The notes under the pieces are model-generated. The model saw only the letters and a program-made list of their open reading frames with translations. It did no database searches and had not been told where the DNA came from. Shown piece after piece: positions 31,474-39,566 of a stretch of DNA of 64,000 nt. Source of the DNA: Prochlorococcus sp. AH-736-L23 (GTDB lineage Bacteria; Cyanobacteriota; Cyanobacteriia; PCC-6307; Cyanobiaceae); contig JAOIPS010000001.1 in NCBI GenBank assembly GCA_028141225.1, positions 1 through 64,000 on the forward strand, read 5' to 3'. Position 1 is the stretch's first letter. Every line of letters begins with the position of its first letter. A program made the position numbers and the translations under genes.

Positions 31474-32112
31474 TCACTTTTTCACTAAATACCAGCCTGG
31501 TCTGCTTAATTTTGAAGGCTTGTAATAATTTAAGTCAGCTTCCATTAGGTGATGTTTTATTCCCTTGATTTCTATTTGTTTAATTGATTTCCATTTGAGG
31601 CGTCTAAAAAAACTCACATTTTGGATCTGAACGGTTGCTAAAAATTGATCGCAACCCCATCCATTTGCTGTAGTTACTGCTTTCCAGATCAATCCTTTTC
31701 CTATTTGGTTGAATTTACGGAAAACAGAATCAACACCTAGTCTCCCCCCATACCATTGTCTTTTTTCTGTTTCGTAAATTCTCACTACGCCAACGACTCT
31801 CTCTTTAGTGCCATATCCAGAATTCAATGAAACTATTGGATATGCATCTTGATCAATTTCATCAATGTCAGATTCAGCAAAAATATTCTGTTCTTCGCAA
31901 AATATTCTCTTTCGTAATCCCCAGTAATCTTTGATAAGGGGAGAATCATCTTCAAGTAAATGAAACGAAAAGTTTTCTGAATTTGAACTTGGAGATATCA
32001 TAAAATCTTCTTCTTCAATTCCAATACCTGATCTTACGGAGGGTGTGAAATAGTAAGGCGCGGAGCTAAAGCTTCTGCCGATATCCTCACTTGAGGGGTC
32101 AATAAAAAACAT
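31474..32112 (-). CDS. GNAT N-acetyltransferase (Sll0786/MSMEG_0567-like, Nit1C)
   Basis: 212 residues. A GNAT fold core with RLGVDSVFRKFNQIGKGLIWKAV (acetyl-CoA loop region) and VQIQNVSFFRRLKWKSI near the C-terminus. The N-terminal 50 residues are divergent. It belongs to the cluster's conserved set of six or seven genes. The acceptor substrate is unknown. Confidence 0.88.
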   Translation of the reverse strand: MFFIDPSSEDIGRSFSSAPYYFTPSVRSGIGIEEEDFMISPSSNSENFSFHLLEDDSPLIKDYWGLRKRIFCEEQNIFAESDIDEIDQDAYPIVSLNSGYGTKERVVGVVRIYETEKRQWYGGRLGVDSVFRKFNQIGKGLIWKAVTTANGWGCDQFLATVQIQNVSFFRRLKWKSIKQIEIKGIKHHLMEADLNYYKPSKLSRPGWYLVKK

Positions 32113-32117
32113 AATAT

Positions 32118-33206
32118 TTAACTCTCAAATAGTGATAAAGCTGAGCAGGCACCGCATTTGGCACAACCAGCGGACATCTCATCTGATTTTATGTTGCCTT
32201 CATTTAGTAATTGCGAGACTGATTGATAAATATCAATCATGAAATCAGTGCTTGGGGAGGGGTGATGTTCCAGAGGCGTTCCTGCTATTGGCACAAATGG
32301 AACTATGAAAGGATAAACTCCTATAGATATCAATTTTTTACTGCAATTTATTAGGGATTCTTTGCTATCCCCAAGCCCAGCTAATAAATATGTAGAAACT
32401 TCTCCTCTGCCGAACACTGAGACACTTTCTTCGAAAGCTTTATAGTATCTTTCAAGAGAAATTTCAGATTTGCCTGGAAGAATTTTTTTTCTTATCTTCT
32501 CCTCCACAACCTCTAAATGCATACCTAAACTATCAACGCCTGAGTCTTTCATTCTTCTAAACCAAATTGGATTATCAGGCGGTTCGCATTGACCTTGGAT
32601 TGGAATATCAACTTTAGCCTTAACAGCCTTTGCTGCTTCTGCCATTATTCTTGCTCCCCTATCACTACTGTTTGGGGTCCCTGTTGTCATTACTAATTGC
32701 TTTATTCCATCAAGTCTTACAGCTGCTTCTGCAACTTCAGCTATTTGATCTGGAGTTTTTCTTACGATCGTTTGTTCGTTTTCCAAAGATTGCTCTATTG
32801 CACAAAACTGGCAAGATTCTTCTCTATGTTTGAAACGAATACATTTTTGAAGAATAGTTGTAGCTAATACATCCTTGCTATGAAGAAGAGCAATCGACTT
32901 ATAAGGTATACCATCTTTTGTTTTTAAAGAATAAAAACTTGGTTCTTTTGTGGTAGATAATTCCTTGATATTTGAATCTTCACTATTTTGGAGAATAAAT
33001 TGTCCGTCAGGCTCCTCTGAAAGTTGATAATTAGATTTTTTAGATACGTGATTATAAACTGGAACCATTACAGTCTTCCCTTCAATAGTTAAAGCTCTAT
33101 GATCGGATGGACCAGCGCCTCCTTTCCTACCTCTGTTGCCCTTTTTAGGCGTGGAACTTATCCCATTAACTTGTAACTCAGTAATAATTTTGCTTAGTTC
33201 AGACAT
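32118..33206 (-). CDS. Radical SAM protein (Sll0785/MSMEG_0568-like, Nit1C)
   Basis: 362 residues. Unlike the usual CxxxCxxC order, the visible cluster is CIRFKHREESCQFCAIEQSL, i.e. a Cys-x7-Cys-x2-Cys spacing characteristic of this Nit1C family near residues 140-150. A C-terminal CAKCGACSALS could bind an auxiliary iron-sulfur cluster. It overlaps the nitrilase gene by 8 bases. The reaction is unknown. Confidence 0.88.
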   Translation of the reverse strand: MSELSKIITELQVNGISSTPKKGNRGRKGGAGPSDHRALTIEGKTVMVPVYNHVSKKSNYQLSEEPDGQFILQNSEDSNIKELSTTKEPSFYSLKTKDGIPYKSIALLHSKDVLATTILQKCIRFKHREESCQFCAIEQSLENEQTIVRKTPDQIAEVAEAAVRLDGIKQLVMTTGTPNSSDRGARIMAEAAKAVKAKVDIPIQGQCEPPDNPIWFRRMKDSGVDSLGMHLEVVEEKIRKKILPGKSEISLERYYKAFEESVSVFGRGEVSTYLLAGLGDSKESLINCSKKLISIGVYPFIVPFVPIAGTPLEHHPSPSTDFMIDIYQSVSQLLNEGNIKSDEMSAGCAKCGACSALSLFES

Positions 33207-34191
33207 GATTGATTTCCTCTAAATAGTCTTTTGTAGTTAGATCTTTTGGTATGAAATCTTTTCCATTTGATATCTCAAATACCTTATTGGGGGATGTATT
33301 TAGTTTTAGAGAAAGAAGATCTGGACGACTGTAGTGACCAACACTATCCATCATTCTTTTCCTTTTTGTAATAAGCGATAAATTAATTTCTGCTATGGCT
33401 AATCCTTCTCCTTCATCAAGTGGTCCTGCCAAATACTTGCCTTCTGGACTGATAATTGCTGTGTGACATCCTCCTTGAAATGCTTTATGAAGATTGGTTT
33501 CGGACGTTATTTTTTTATAATCTTCTGGATCTAGCCAACCTGTTGAGCAAATGACAAAACAGCCTGCTTCTAAAGCGTGATGTCTCATTGTGACTGCAGT
33601 TTGCTCGGTAAATATTGGACCAACTAATGAACCTGGAAATTGAGCACAATGTATTTGTTCCCCTTTAGCCATAAGGGCAAATCTAGCTAAAGGGTTATAG
33701 TGCTCCCAACAAGCCAAAGATCCTATCTTGCCAAGTTGAGTATCAACAACTTCTAAACCAGAACCATCTCCTTGACCCCAAATCATTCTTTCGTGAAAAG
33801 TAGGAGTTATTTTTCTTCTTTTTAGAACAATTTCACCTTTTTCGTTGAAAAGAATTTGAGTATTGTACAAACTTCCACCATCAAGTTCATTAACTCCTAA
33901 AAGAACCTGGATGTTATATTTTTTAGCTGATTTCCCAACTATTTCAGTAACTGGACCCGGGACTTCTACTGCTTGCTCATATAGCTTCATATGAGATTTA
34001 CCCATGAGAACTGGCGGCTCAACAAATGAAAAATATGGGTAGTAAGGAAGGAATGTTTCGGGAAAGACTATCAATTTTACATTTTTTGTAGCTGCCTCTT
34101 GAATCTTTAAAAGTACTTTATTCAATGAGCCATTTAAGTCAAAAAGTACAGGTCTTACTTGAGCAGCAGCTACTTTAAATGTTTTAGTCAT
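33199..34191 (-). CDS. Nitrilase of the Nit1C cluster (Sll0784-like)
   Basis: 330 residues of the nitrilase branch 1. The catalytic triad is visible: Glu in VFPETFLPYYP, Lys in LKRRKITPTFHER and the nucleophilic Cys in GSLACWEHYNPLARF. It hydrolyses nitriles to acids and ammonia in homologues. The Synechocystis counterpart (Nit6803) acts on aromatic nitriles and fumaronitrile in vitro. In related clusters the physiological role may be cyanide-derived nitrile assimilation. Confidence 0.93.
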   Translation of the reverse strand: MTKTFKVAAAQVRPVLFDLNGSLNKVLLKIQEAATKNVKLIVFPETFLPYYPYFSFVEPPVLMGKSHMKLYEQAVEVPGPVTEIVGKSAKKYNIQVLLGVNELDGGSLYNTQILFNEKGEIVLKRRKITPTFHERMIWGQGDGSGLEVVDTQLGKIGSLACWEHYNPLARFALMAKGEQIHCAQFPGSLVGPIFTEQTAVTMRHHALEAGCFVICSTGWLDPEDYKKITSETNLHKAFQGGCHTAIISPEGKYLAGPLDEGEGLAIAEINLSLITKRKRMMDSVGHYSRPDLLSLKLNTSPNKVFEISNGKDFIPKDLTTKDYLEEINHV

Positions 34192-34209
34192 TTTCTTAGA
34201 GCTTATGTC

Positions 34210-34692
34210 TTACAGAGTCCAAGTATCCAAAATAAATGCTCCTTCTTTGCGATGCATTAACACGATATCGAGAACATCTAAAGGACTTATTGGTTTGATC
34301 CCTGGAGTAAGAGCTCCTTCCCCATGCCCGTACAAAGCTTGTAACGCAAATCGACAAGCATAAACCTTACCGCCTTGACCCATAAATTTTTCTAAGCGAG
34401 CATTAAAATTTAAATGACCATCAAATGCTGCATCTCCAAGCTTTGGAAAGCCTCTTTGTAGTCCTAGAGTAACTCCTGGACCATATAGCAATATTGAAGT
34501 TTCAAAACCCTTATTTATAAGACGACTAGCTTGTAAAAGATTAACAAGACCAATAGACCCCTCAAAAGCAACAGTATGAAAAGTTAGTAAGGCTTTCTCA
34601 CCTGGTTCGGCTTTAACATCTGGGAATACTTTTTCTTCATAATCAACTAAGAATTCTCCAGGCTGATTAGCGGGACGAGTTACAGATGGCAT
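34210..34692 (-). CDS. Sll0783/MSMEG_0572-like nitrogen-starvation protein (Nit1C)
   Basis: 160 residues with a DsrE-like alternation: [43 protein letters not shown] and [19 protein letters not shown]. It is the first gene of the minus-strand cluster. In Synechocystis the homologue Sll0783 is induced by nitrogen starvation and affects polyhydroxybutyrate build-up. A candidate NtcA site lies 54 bases upstream. Confidence 0.9.
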   Translation of the reverse strand: MPSVTRPANQPGEFLVDYEEKVFPDVKAEPGEKALLTFHTVAFEGSIGLVNLLQASRLINKGFETSILLYGPGVTLGLQRGFPKLGDAAFDGHLNFNARLEKFMGQGGKVYACRFALQALYGHGEGALTPGIKPISPLDVLDIVLMHRKEGAFILDTWTL

Positions 34693-34745
34693 GAAATTTT
34701 TTTAAAAAACTTTTGATATTTTCTAATTTGATTTCCCAAAAGAAT

Positions 34746-34759
34746 GTAACCGATATCAC
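34746..34759. promoter_or_regulatory. Candidate NtcA site in Nit1C divergent promoter
   Basis: GTAACCGATATCAC fits GTA-N8-CAC (GTG-N8-TAC on the minus strand), one base off the NtcA consensus GTA-N8-TAC and within GT-N10-AC. It lies between the Sll0783-like gene (minus) and the flavoprotein gene (plus). Confidence 0.5.
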
Positions 34760-34862
34760 TAAATTGATTAACTTAAGATTTCAGATCAAAAAAACTTTTT
34801 AGTGAGTTTTATAACAAATTAAAATTCATAAACATGACAAGATTAGTTTATTAAAGAAAAAG

Positions 34863-36164
34863 ATGGCTGAAGAATTTCTAAATCAAATCTCTGCTAAATG
34901 TTCTGTAATTATTATTGGTGCAGGACAAGCGGGATTGTCTATTGCTCATTCACTTCAAAAAAAAGGGATAAAACCTCTTATCTTAGAAAAAAATTATGTT
35001 GGATTTTCTTGGAAAGAACATCGTTGGGATTCTTTCTGCCTTGTGACGCCAAATTGGCAATGCACACTTCCTGATTATCAATATTCTGGTAAAGACCCTA
35101 ATGGGTTTATGGACAAAGAAAATATAGTTAAATATTTAAAAAAATATTCTGAATTTGTTAAGGCAGATATCCTTGAAGGGATTGAAGTAAAACATTTAGT
35201 TAAAAAAAATGAAAAGTTTTTTATTTCAACTAACCGTGGAAATTTTGAAGCTGATCAAGTTGTTATAGCAACTGGAGCTTATCATGTTCCGAATCGACAT
35301 CCTCATTCTGAGAGATTACCAACCAATATCCTGCAAATTGATGCGAGAGAATATAAAAATGCAAATTCATTACCAGATGGACCTGTCCTAGTTGTTGGCA
35401 GTGGTCAATCAGGTTGTCAAATAGCTGAAGATCTTTTTTTTGAAAAAAGAGAAGTTCATTTAAGCGTTGGGAGTGCTCCAAGATCTCCCAGAAGGTATAG
35501 AGGAAGAGATGTTGTAGATTGGCTCGACAGAATGGGTTATTATTCAATGCCTATTGGGGAACACGATGATCCTAAAAGTGTAAGGAATAAAACTAATCAT
35601 TATTTAACTGGAAGAGATAACGGAAGAGAAATAGATCTTAGAAAGAGAGCTTTAGAAGGGTTGAATCTTCATGGAAGACTGGAAGAGTTAACTATTAATG
35701 ATATTCAATTTTCAAATGATCTTTCTAAAAATCTTGATGGAGCAGATTCTGTTTACTGCAGAATAAGAAATAGTATTGATGAGTGGATTTCAAAAAATAA
35801 TATAGATGCTCCTAAAGAAGAGAAATATTCTCCTTGCTGGGAACCAACGGAAGATGTCAAAGGTACTGAAATTGAATGCAAAAGCTTAGCAGTAGTAATT
35901 TGGTGTACAGGTTATAAAAGTGATTTTAGTTGGGTAGATATTTCAGTTTTTGATGGAACTGGCTTTCCTATTCATGAAAGAGGTGTGACCCAATCACCTG
36001 GGCTGTATTTTCTTGGTTTACCTTGGCTTTATACATGGGGCTCAGGACGTTTTTGTGGAGTAAAAGATGATGCTAACTTTTTAGCAGATATTATTTCATT
36101 GAGATCAAATAAATCAGCTGCCACTAAAGAAATGTTGGAGTGCAAAGCTCTCCTAGGTTCTTAA
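34863..36164 (+). CDS. Flavin-dependent oxidoreductase (MSMEG_0569-like, Nit1C)
   Basis: 433 residues of the flavin monooxygenase-like type. The FAD Rossmann motif IIGAGQAGLSIAHSL is at about residues 17-31, the NADPH motif VVGSGQSGCQIAEDL near 178-192, and VIWCTGYKSDFSW near 345 is the ATG-like linker. It is the divergent member of the Nit1C cluster and probably oxidises the nitrile precursor or product. No membrane segment. It starts 170 bases from the oppositely oriented Sll0783-like gene. Confidence 0.9.
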   Translation: MAEEFLNQISAKCSVIIIGAGQAGLSIAHSLQKKGIKPLILEKNYVGFSWKEHRWDSFCLVTPNWQCTLPDYQYSGKDPNGFMDKENIVKYLKKYSEFVKADILEGIEVKHLVKKNEKFFISTNRGNFEADQVVIATGAYHVPNRHPHSERLPTNILQIDAREYKNANSLPDGPVLVVGSGQSGCQIAEDLFFEKREVHLSVGSAPRSPRRYRGRDVVDWLDRMGYYSMPIGEHDDPKSVRNKTNHYLTGRDNGREIDLRKRALEGLNLHGRLEELTINDIQFSNDLSKNLDGADSVYCRIRNSIDEWISKNNIDAPKEEKYSPCWEPTEDVKGTEIECKSLAVVIWCTGYKSDFSWVDISVFDGTGFPIHERGVTQSPGLYFLGLPWLYTWGSGRFCGVKDDANFLADIISLRSNKSAATKEMLECKALLGS

Positions 36165-36177
36165 ATAATTTAAATTT

Positions 36178-36255
36178 CGCTAAAAGTTTGGAGAGAAAAT
36201 TATTCTTTGAGATCACTGTTATAACTAGACGGGCTCACTTTTCTTTAGCTAAAAA
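36178..36255 (+). repeat. Dispersed repeat Y, copy 1
   Basis: Starts CGCTAAAAGTTTGGA, continues with CTAGACGGGCTCACTTTTC, and matches copy 2 at 39366-39455 at most positions apart from an 11-base insertion in copy 2. Its end resembles the EVE gene's 5' coding sequence. It begins 13 bases after the last Nit1C gene. Confidence 0.65.
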
Positions 36256-36416
36256 TTTTCTTCAGTCGTATCAAAGGCTTTGGAGTAATTTATCTGCTAG
36301 ATTTTTGCTAGGATCAGAATCTTTTATATTTTTATTATCCATCAAAGTTTCTAATTAGCGAAGTGATGATTGGTATAGGGTGCAAGCGAATTATCAGCTA
36401 CTCACACTTGAGCTTT

Positions 36417-36442
36417 TTATGTAACATAATAAGTTTACATAA
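36417..36442. promoter_or_regulatory. TTATGTAAC/GTTTACATAA inverted repeat
   Basis: Left arm 36417-36425, right arm 36433-36442, 7-base spacer, one unpaired base. It ends 12 bases before the start of the 36455 gene, a position suitable for an operator or a leader hairpin. Confidence 0.35.
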
Positions 36443-36454
36443 AGTAACAATTAA

Positions 36455-36649
36455 ATGAAAAGACTTTTTCCCTATATCGCTTTTGCATGTTTAACTGGTT
36501 TTACGGCTACAACCGCTTTACCAGTTATAGCCGGCGGTTGTAGTAGCCACATGGACAAAAAAGCTGAAATCAAATGCGCTGAAGATGATACTGAATGTCA
36601 AACTGAAAAAGCTGAAAAGTTTGATTTAAAAGATTCTCTCAAGTCATAA
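36455..36649 (+). CDS. Small secreted hypothetical protein
   Basis: 64 residues with a signal peptide (MKRLFPYIAFACLTGFTATT...IAG). The mature part is short, with CSSHMDKKAEIKCAEDDTEC, i.e. three Cys and an acidic/basic mix. No known family. Followed 5 bases later by a 34-residue membrane micro-ORF. Confidence 0.55.
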   Translation: MKRLFPYIAFACLTGFTATTALPVIAGGCSSHMDKKAEIKCAEDDTECQTEKAEKFDLKDSLKS

Positions 36650-36653
36650 AATC

Positions 36654-36758
36654 ATGACTCAAATCGGTTTATTTATGAACTCTGCCCCAAGAGATTTGAT
36701 TGAGTTCATATTCTTTTCGGCTGTTGGTTTTACTGCAGGTTTATTTGGTCTAATTTAG
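36654..36758 (+). CDS. Membrane micro-protein (34 aa)
   Basis: MTQIGLFMNSAPRDLIEFIF begins it, followed by a hydrophobic helix (FFSAVGFTAGLFGLI). One membrane segment. It starts 5 bases after the preceding stop, suggesting co-transcription. No family recognised. Confidence 0.45.
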   Translation: MTQIGLFMNSAPRDLIEFIFFSAVGFTAGLFGLI

Positions 36759-36876
36759 TTATAGAAAATTCACCCATTCTTTTTTTTTCCTAACCTTTTC
36801 AAGTCTTTCCTTCTTTTATGTGATGGCTTGCTTGTGGAGAGATTTAATTAATCAAAAGTAAAAAATATTTTTTAAA

Positions 36877-37020
36877 TTACCTTTTATGGATAAATCTTTG
36901 TATGTCTTCGAATAAATTTGATTTTGATTTAAAAAATCCATTGCTTTTTAAATAAGATTTTCCTTTTTCTATATTTTCAATTCTTTTTTCATAAGAATTT
37001 TCATCTAAATTTTTTTGCAT
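36877..37020 (-). CDS. Basic micro-protein (47 aa)
   Basis: A highly charged helical ORF (YEKRIENIEKGKSYLKSN, LFEDIQRFIHKR) without Cys or membrane helix. Codon use fits the neighbours. It is followed upstream by another micro-gene on the same strand. No family recognised. Confidence 0.4.
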   Translation of the reverse strand: MQKNLDENSYEKRIENIEKGKSYLKSNGFFKSKSNLFEDIQRFIHKR

Positions 37021-37154
37021 AAAAAAATAGTCGGACTCTTATTCTGAATAATGTTCACAAAAAAGCGGTTACCTAAAATACAAAATTTAAATTCTTTTTT
37101 GAATTACTTTTCATTCAAACTAAAAATCAAATAAAACGTTTCTTTCTTAAATTT

Positions 37155-37292
37155 CTAAGACTCTTTTGATATCTTGTTCTTCATGTCCTCAATATTATTA
37201 ATTAATTTGTCTAACCATTCTGTATTGTCTTCTGGTTTTAGATATTTAATTTTTGGTTGATTAATTTCAAGAGTCTCAAAATCTCCACTCAT
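37155..37292 (-). CDS. NT-x-WLD-x-LI family micro-protein, member 1
   Basis: 45 residues. The C-terminal half NTEWLDKLINNIEDMKNKI aligns with NTEWLDELINKIESMKNRI in the 41602 ORF and NTIWLDKLINQLEKK in the 40692 ORF. The N-terminal half is unrelated between members. A GAGAATTT ribosome-site-like sequence precedes the ATG. Function unknown; a paired helix for protein binding is plausible. Confidence 0.6.
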   Translation of the reverse strand: MSGDFETLEINQPKIKYLKPEDNTEWLDKLINNIEDMKNKISKES

Positions 37293-37521
37293 AAATTCTC
37301 CTTCGTAAATTTTTCAAAATCCTATATAAGTTTTAATTGATTTGAACAAAATACTGCGTATCTAATTTGTGCGGTTTGATGAACATATAGGTACGGAAAG
37401 AGGTATCTTTTTTTTAGCCATTTAAATCTATTGCTGACTTAGATTAAAAATATGGTTGTCATGAGTCGGTTGCGTTGCTAAAACTGAATTCAACCATAAA
37501 CTTTAAATTGCATTTAATAAA

Positions 37522-37704
37522 ATGACTTACTACAGTTGCTTTGATCAAAAAGGAAACATAATTGCTCGCTGTCAGACTAAAGAAGATATAAATGTTCTTA
37601 AGAAAATGGGCAGACCAATAATGGAAATAAAAGAAATGAGAAAAGAGGAATCAGTTGTTTGTTCTTTAACTGGTAGTCCATCCGATTACAACGAAGATTA
37701 TTAA
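37522..37704 (+). CDS. Small hypothetical protein (60 aa)
   Basis: A compact domain (MTYYSCFDQKGNIIARCQTKEDINVLKK, given in part) with beta-strand-like start and the tail SLTGSPSDYNEDY. Three Cys; no membrane helix. A 43-residue ORF starts 4 bases later on the same strand. Confidence 0.5.
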   Translation: MTYYSCFDQKGNIIARCQTKEDINVLKKMGRPIMEIKEMRKEESVVCSLTGSPSDYNEDY

Positions 37705-37708
37705 GAGT

Positions 37709-37840
37709 ATGACTCAAAGAACACTTCAATTAAATCAACATGGAAGATCAGTAGTTCTTTTGCTGGTTGCATTGAATAGCATTTGTACTTTCTTTTCTAC
37801 TTTTGAAAAAGTATTAACTGATCGCGAAAGAGTGAGATAA
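37709..37840 (+). CDS. Membrane micro-protein (43 aa)
   Basis: MTQRTLQLNQHGRSVVLLLV then ALNSICTFFSTFEKVLTDRER. One hydrophobic segment and one Cys; basic end. It is followed by a strong terminator about 50 bases on, supporting that this pair is a transcript. Confidence 0.45.
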   Translation: MTQRTLQLNQHGRSVVLLLVALNSICTFFSTFEKVLTDRERVR

Positions 37841-37891
37841 AAATATTTAGTTATTTGTTGATTAACAGTAAATCAATAAAATTTAACACAT

Positions 37892-37922
37892 AAAAAAAGA
37901 CCCTGATACAGGTCTTTTTTTT
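37892..37922 (+). terminator. Rho-independent terminator
   Basis: AAAAAAAGACC, loop CTGATACA, then GGTCTTTTTTTT: a 9-bp stem with A and T flanks, workable in both directions. It lies about 50 bases after the 37709-37840 ORF stop. Confidence 0.85.
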
Positions 37923-38101
37923 AATGATGACGACAGAAAGGAGATCTATTTAATAATCAGATTAAGAATTTTCTTAGAAATTAGTTTTGGATGTAAAAGT
38001 GATTACTCACTTCTTCATGCTTTACAAACGACTTAATTTTTAAGATAGTTCAGAATTAATCCCGAAAGTTTAATTTCTGATCACTTAACTTACTTTCCGT
38101 A

Positions 38102-38158
38102 AAGGTTAGATAAGTTAATTTACCGTGGTGTTGCAGACCATGGATTAGTGAAGATCTA
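38102..38158 (+). pseudogene. DUF4278-like remnant
   Basis: The frame reads RLDKLIYRGVADHGLVKI then stop. LIYRGVA is the DUF4278 signature (compare KLTYRGSIY in the 63758 ORF). No start codon exists between the previous in-frame stop at 38078 and this motif. A shifted frame continues with DLVGQPWSSRSPELSHK, so one frameshift may have split the gene. Confidence 0.35.
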
Positions 38159-38320
38159 GTTGGTCAACCTTGGTCGAGTCGATCACCAGAACTGTCGCAT
38201 AAATAAAGTAATCGGTCTCAAATATTTTGCATGAATCCTTAAGATTGATTTAATCATGATTAATTAAATCTTTAATCAATTGAATAGTTTGAACAGTGGT
38301 GGGAGTAGTAATCGTTTCAT

Positions 38321-38704
38321 TTATTCCCATGTGGTCATATCAGTAGTGCCTTGAGATCTTTGCATCCAAGAATACTTCCAAATACCATTTACATTTTTAA
38401 AAATGCAAGTATAAGTTGATAGATCTTTATTTTGATTTCCTTTATAACTGAAGATTTCATTTAAAGTAAAAACTGCGTAAGCTATCTCACCGTAAATTTC
38501 AATTTTGTGGGTTTTGATTAGTTCTGATGATTCTGCAACTAAGTCTTTACTATCAAACATTCCCACTAATCCCTTAGCAGATATTGGATTTCCACTCGGT
38601 CTTACAGCTAAAAAATCCTCAGTTACGTTTGGTATTAGAAAAGAAGAATCTTCACTGGTTGCATAACCATTAATTAAATCTTCTATGGCTTTAGTGTTTG
38701 ACAT
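38321..38704 (-). CDS. NTF2/SnoaL-like protein
   Basis: 127 residues with a SnoaL-like cone fold pattern: an N-terminal helix, VTEDFLAVRPSGNPISAKGLVGMF, IYGEIAYAVFTLNEIFSYKG and YTCIFKNVNGIWKYSWMQRSQG. Such small proteins often bind hydrophobic ligands or act as isomerases; the ligand here is unknown. The terminator of the upstream minus gene lies between the two. Confidence 0.7.
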   Translation of the reverse strand: MSNTKAIEDLINGYATSEDSSFLIPNVTEDFLAVRPSGNPISAKGLVGMFDSKDLVAESSELIKTHKIEIYGEIAYAVFTLNEIFSYKGNQNKDLSTYTCIFKNVNGIWKYSWMQRSQGTTDMTTWE

Positions 38705-38730
38705 TAAAAAAGGAGCTAATGCCCCTTATT
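38705..38730 (-). terminator. Terminator of the 38765-39040 gene
   Basis: On the minus strand it reads AAGGGGCATTAGCTCCTTTTTT: GGGGC/GCTCC pairs with one G-U, then a T-run. The 16-base AAGGAGCTAATGCCCC recurs at 40299-40314 (plus strand). Confidence 0.65.
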
Positions 38731-38749
38731 TTAGATCGACTGTCAATCG
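38731..38749 (-). repeat. GATTGAC-type element, copy 2
   Basis: TTAGATCGACTGTCAATCG on the plus strand, identical to 39349-39367. On the minus strand it precedes the terminator directly, placing it in the 3' untranslated region of the 91-residue gene. Confidence 0.7.
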
Positions 38750-38764
38750 TATTTAATAGTTATT

Positions 38765-39040
38765 TTAAGCAGCATCATATTCTTCATCTTCAAGTTCTCT
38801 CATAAATCTTTTATCTAATAAGTAATCGTCTAAAAGCTCGGCTGCCATGAGCATTTCAGGAGCAGGTTCTTGTAAATTTTTGTCTAATAAGTAATTGTCT
38901 ACAAGGTCTAGATTGTTATTTTCTTTAATTTCTTTATCGCTGTCTAATAGCTCTCTTATATAGGTATATACAAGCTTTTTATCGTACCCACTTTCTCTAA
39001 TTTCTTTCATCATTTCGATTGGAATTTTCATAATCGTCAA
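38765..39040 (-). CDS. Acidic hypothetical protein with internal repeat
   Basis: 91 residues, acidic and helical. Two internal copies of a short unit are visible: LVDNYLLDKNLQEPA and LLDDYLLDKRFMREL. No membrane segment or Cys. It may be a small adaptor. The gene ends in a GATTGAC element plus a terminator, so it forms a self-contained minus-strand transcript. Confidence 0.6.
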   Translation of the reverse strand: MTIMKIPIEMMKEIRESGYDKKLVYTYIRELLDSDKEIKENNNLDLVDNYLLDKNLQEPAPEMLMAAELLDDYLLDKRFMRELEDEEYDAA

Positions 39041-39139
39041 CCCCTATGTGAAAGCCTATATACGCATACTTACGAAGATATAAGAAAAATGCAAGAAAGA
39101 GGTAGGATGGAAGAAGACAGCTATATTTAAATCTTATTT

Positions 39140-39262
39140 TTAATAATTAATTAATTTTCTCTTTCCATCTCTAATTTCTACTTTATTTATTCTTAACCCA
39201 ATAAACAAAGCCCATATAAGTGCAAAGACAATTGGTAAGAAAATGATCGCAAGTTTCATCAT
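39140..39262 (-). CDS. Membrane micro-protein (40 aa)
   Basis: MMKLAIIFLPIVFALIWALF is the N-terminal membrane helix, followed by the charged tail GLRINKVEIRDGKRKLINY. A GATAAAA-type leader precedes it. Single-pass, cytoplasmic basic tail predicted. The family is not recognised. Confidence 0.5.
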   Translation of the reverse strand: MMKLAIIFLPIVFALIWALFIGLRINKVEIRDGKRKLINY

Positions 39263-39348
39263 TTTTTTTATCCTATTATTTGCAAAAATAATAACTTTTA
39301 AATCAATAAGAAAATATAGGTACTTTATCTAAAAAAGTAGGGTCGAGG

Positions 39349-39367
39349 TTAGATCGACTGTCAATCG
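39349..39367 (-). repeat. GATTGAC-type element, copy 3
   Basis: Identical to copy 2 over 19 bases. On the minus strand GTCGA-TCTAACC-TCGAC can pair just after it, followed by a T6 run, giving terminator-like architecture although no gene is seen upstream of it. Confidence 0.65.
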
Positions 39368-39455
39368 CTAAAAGTTTGGATAAAGTTTGGATAAAAATTA
39401 CGATTCCTTGAAATCCCAGTAATAGCTAGACGCGCTCACTTTTCATTAGCCAGTA
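39366..39455 (+). repeat. Dispersed repeat Y, copy 2
   Basis: Second copy of 36178-36255 with an extra TTTGGATAAAG unit. Its last 22 bases (39434-39455) are identical to 20836-20857, inside the start of the EVE gene. Confidence 0.7.
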
Positions 39456-39566
39456 TCTAGGTTCCTGTTGTGGCATTGGATCTCAGGTAAATTATGTAGT
39501 TCGAATGAAGTTAGAATATCTATTCAAATATAAATTGATTATCTATTAAATAATCTATTTAGGAAA

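Larger units (their letters stand above)
37841..38320. other. Non-coding stretch with terminator and DUF4278 remnant
   Basis: 480 bases with no intact gene. It holds the terminator at 37892-37922, a LIYRGVA-type coding remnant near 38102-38158 with no start codon, and then 100 bases of AT-rich sequence before the end of the convergent NTF2-like gene. Confidence 0.6.

Noticed and set aside
36140-36358. 72-residue ORF after the flavoprotein gene
   Set aside because: Overlaps the end of the flavoprotein gene and coincides with repeat Y, which explains the open frame.
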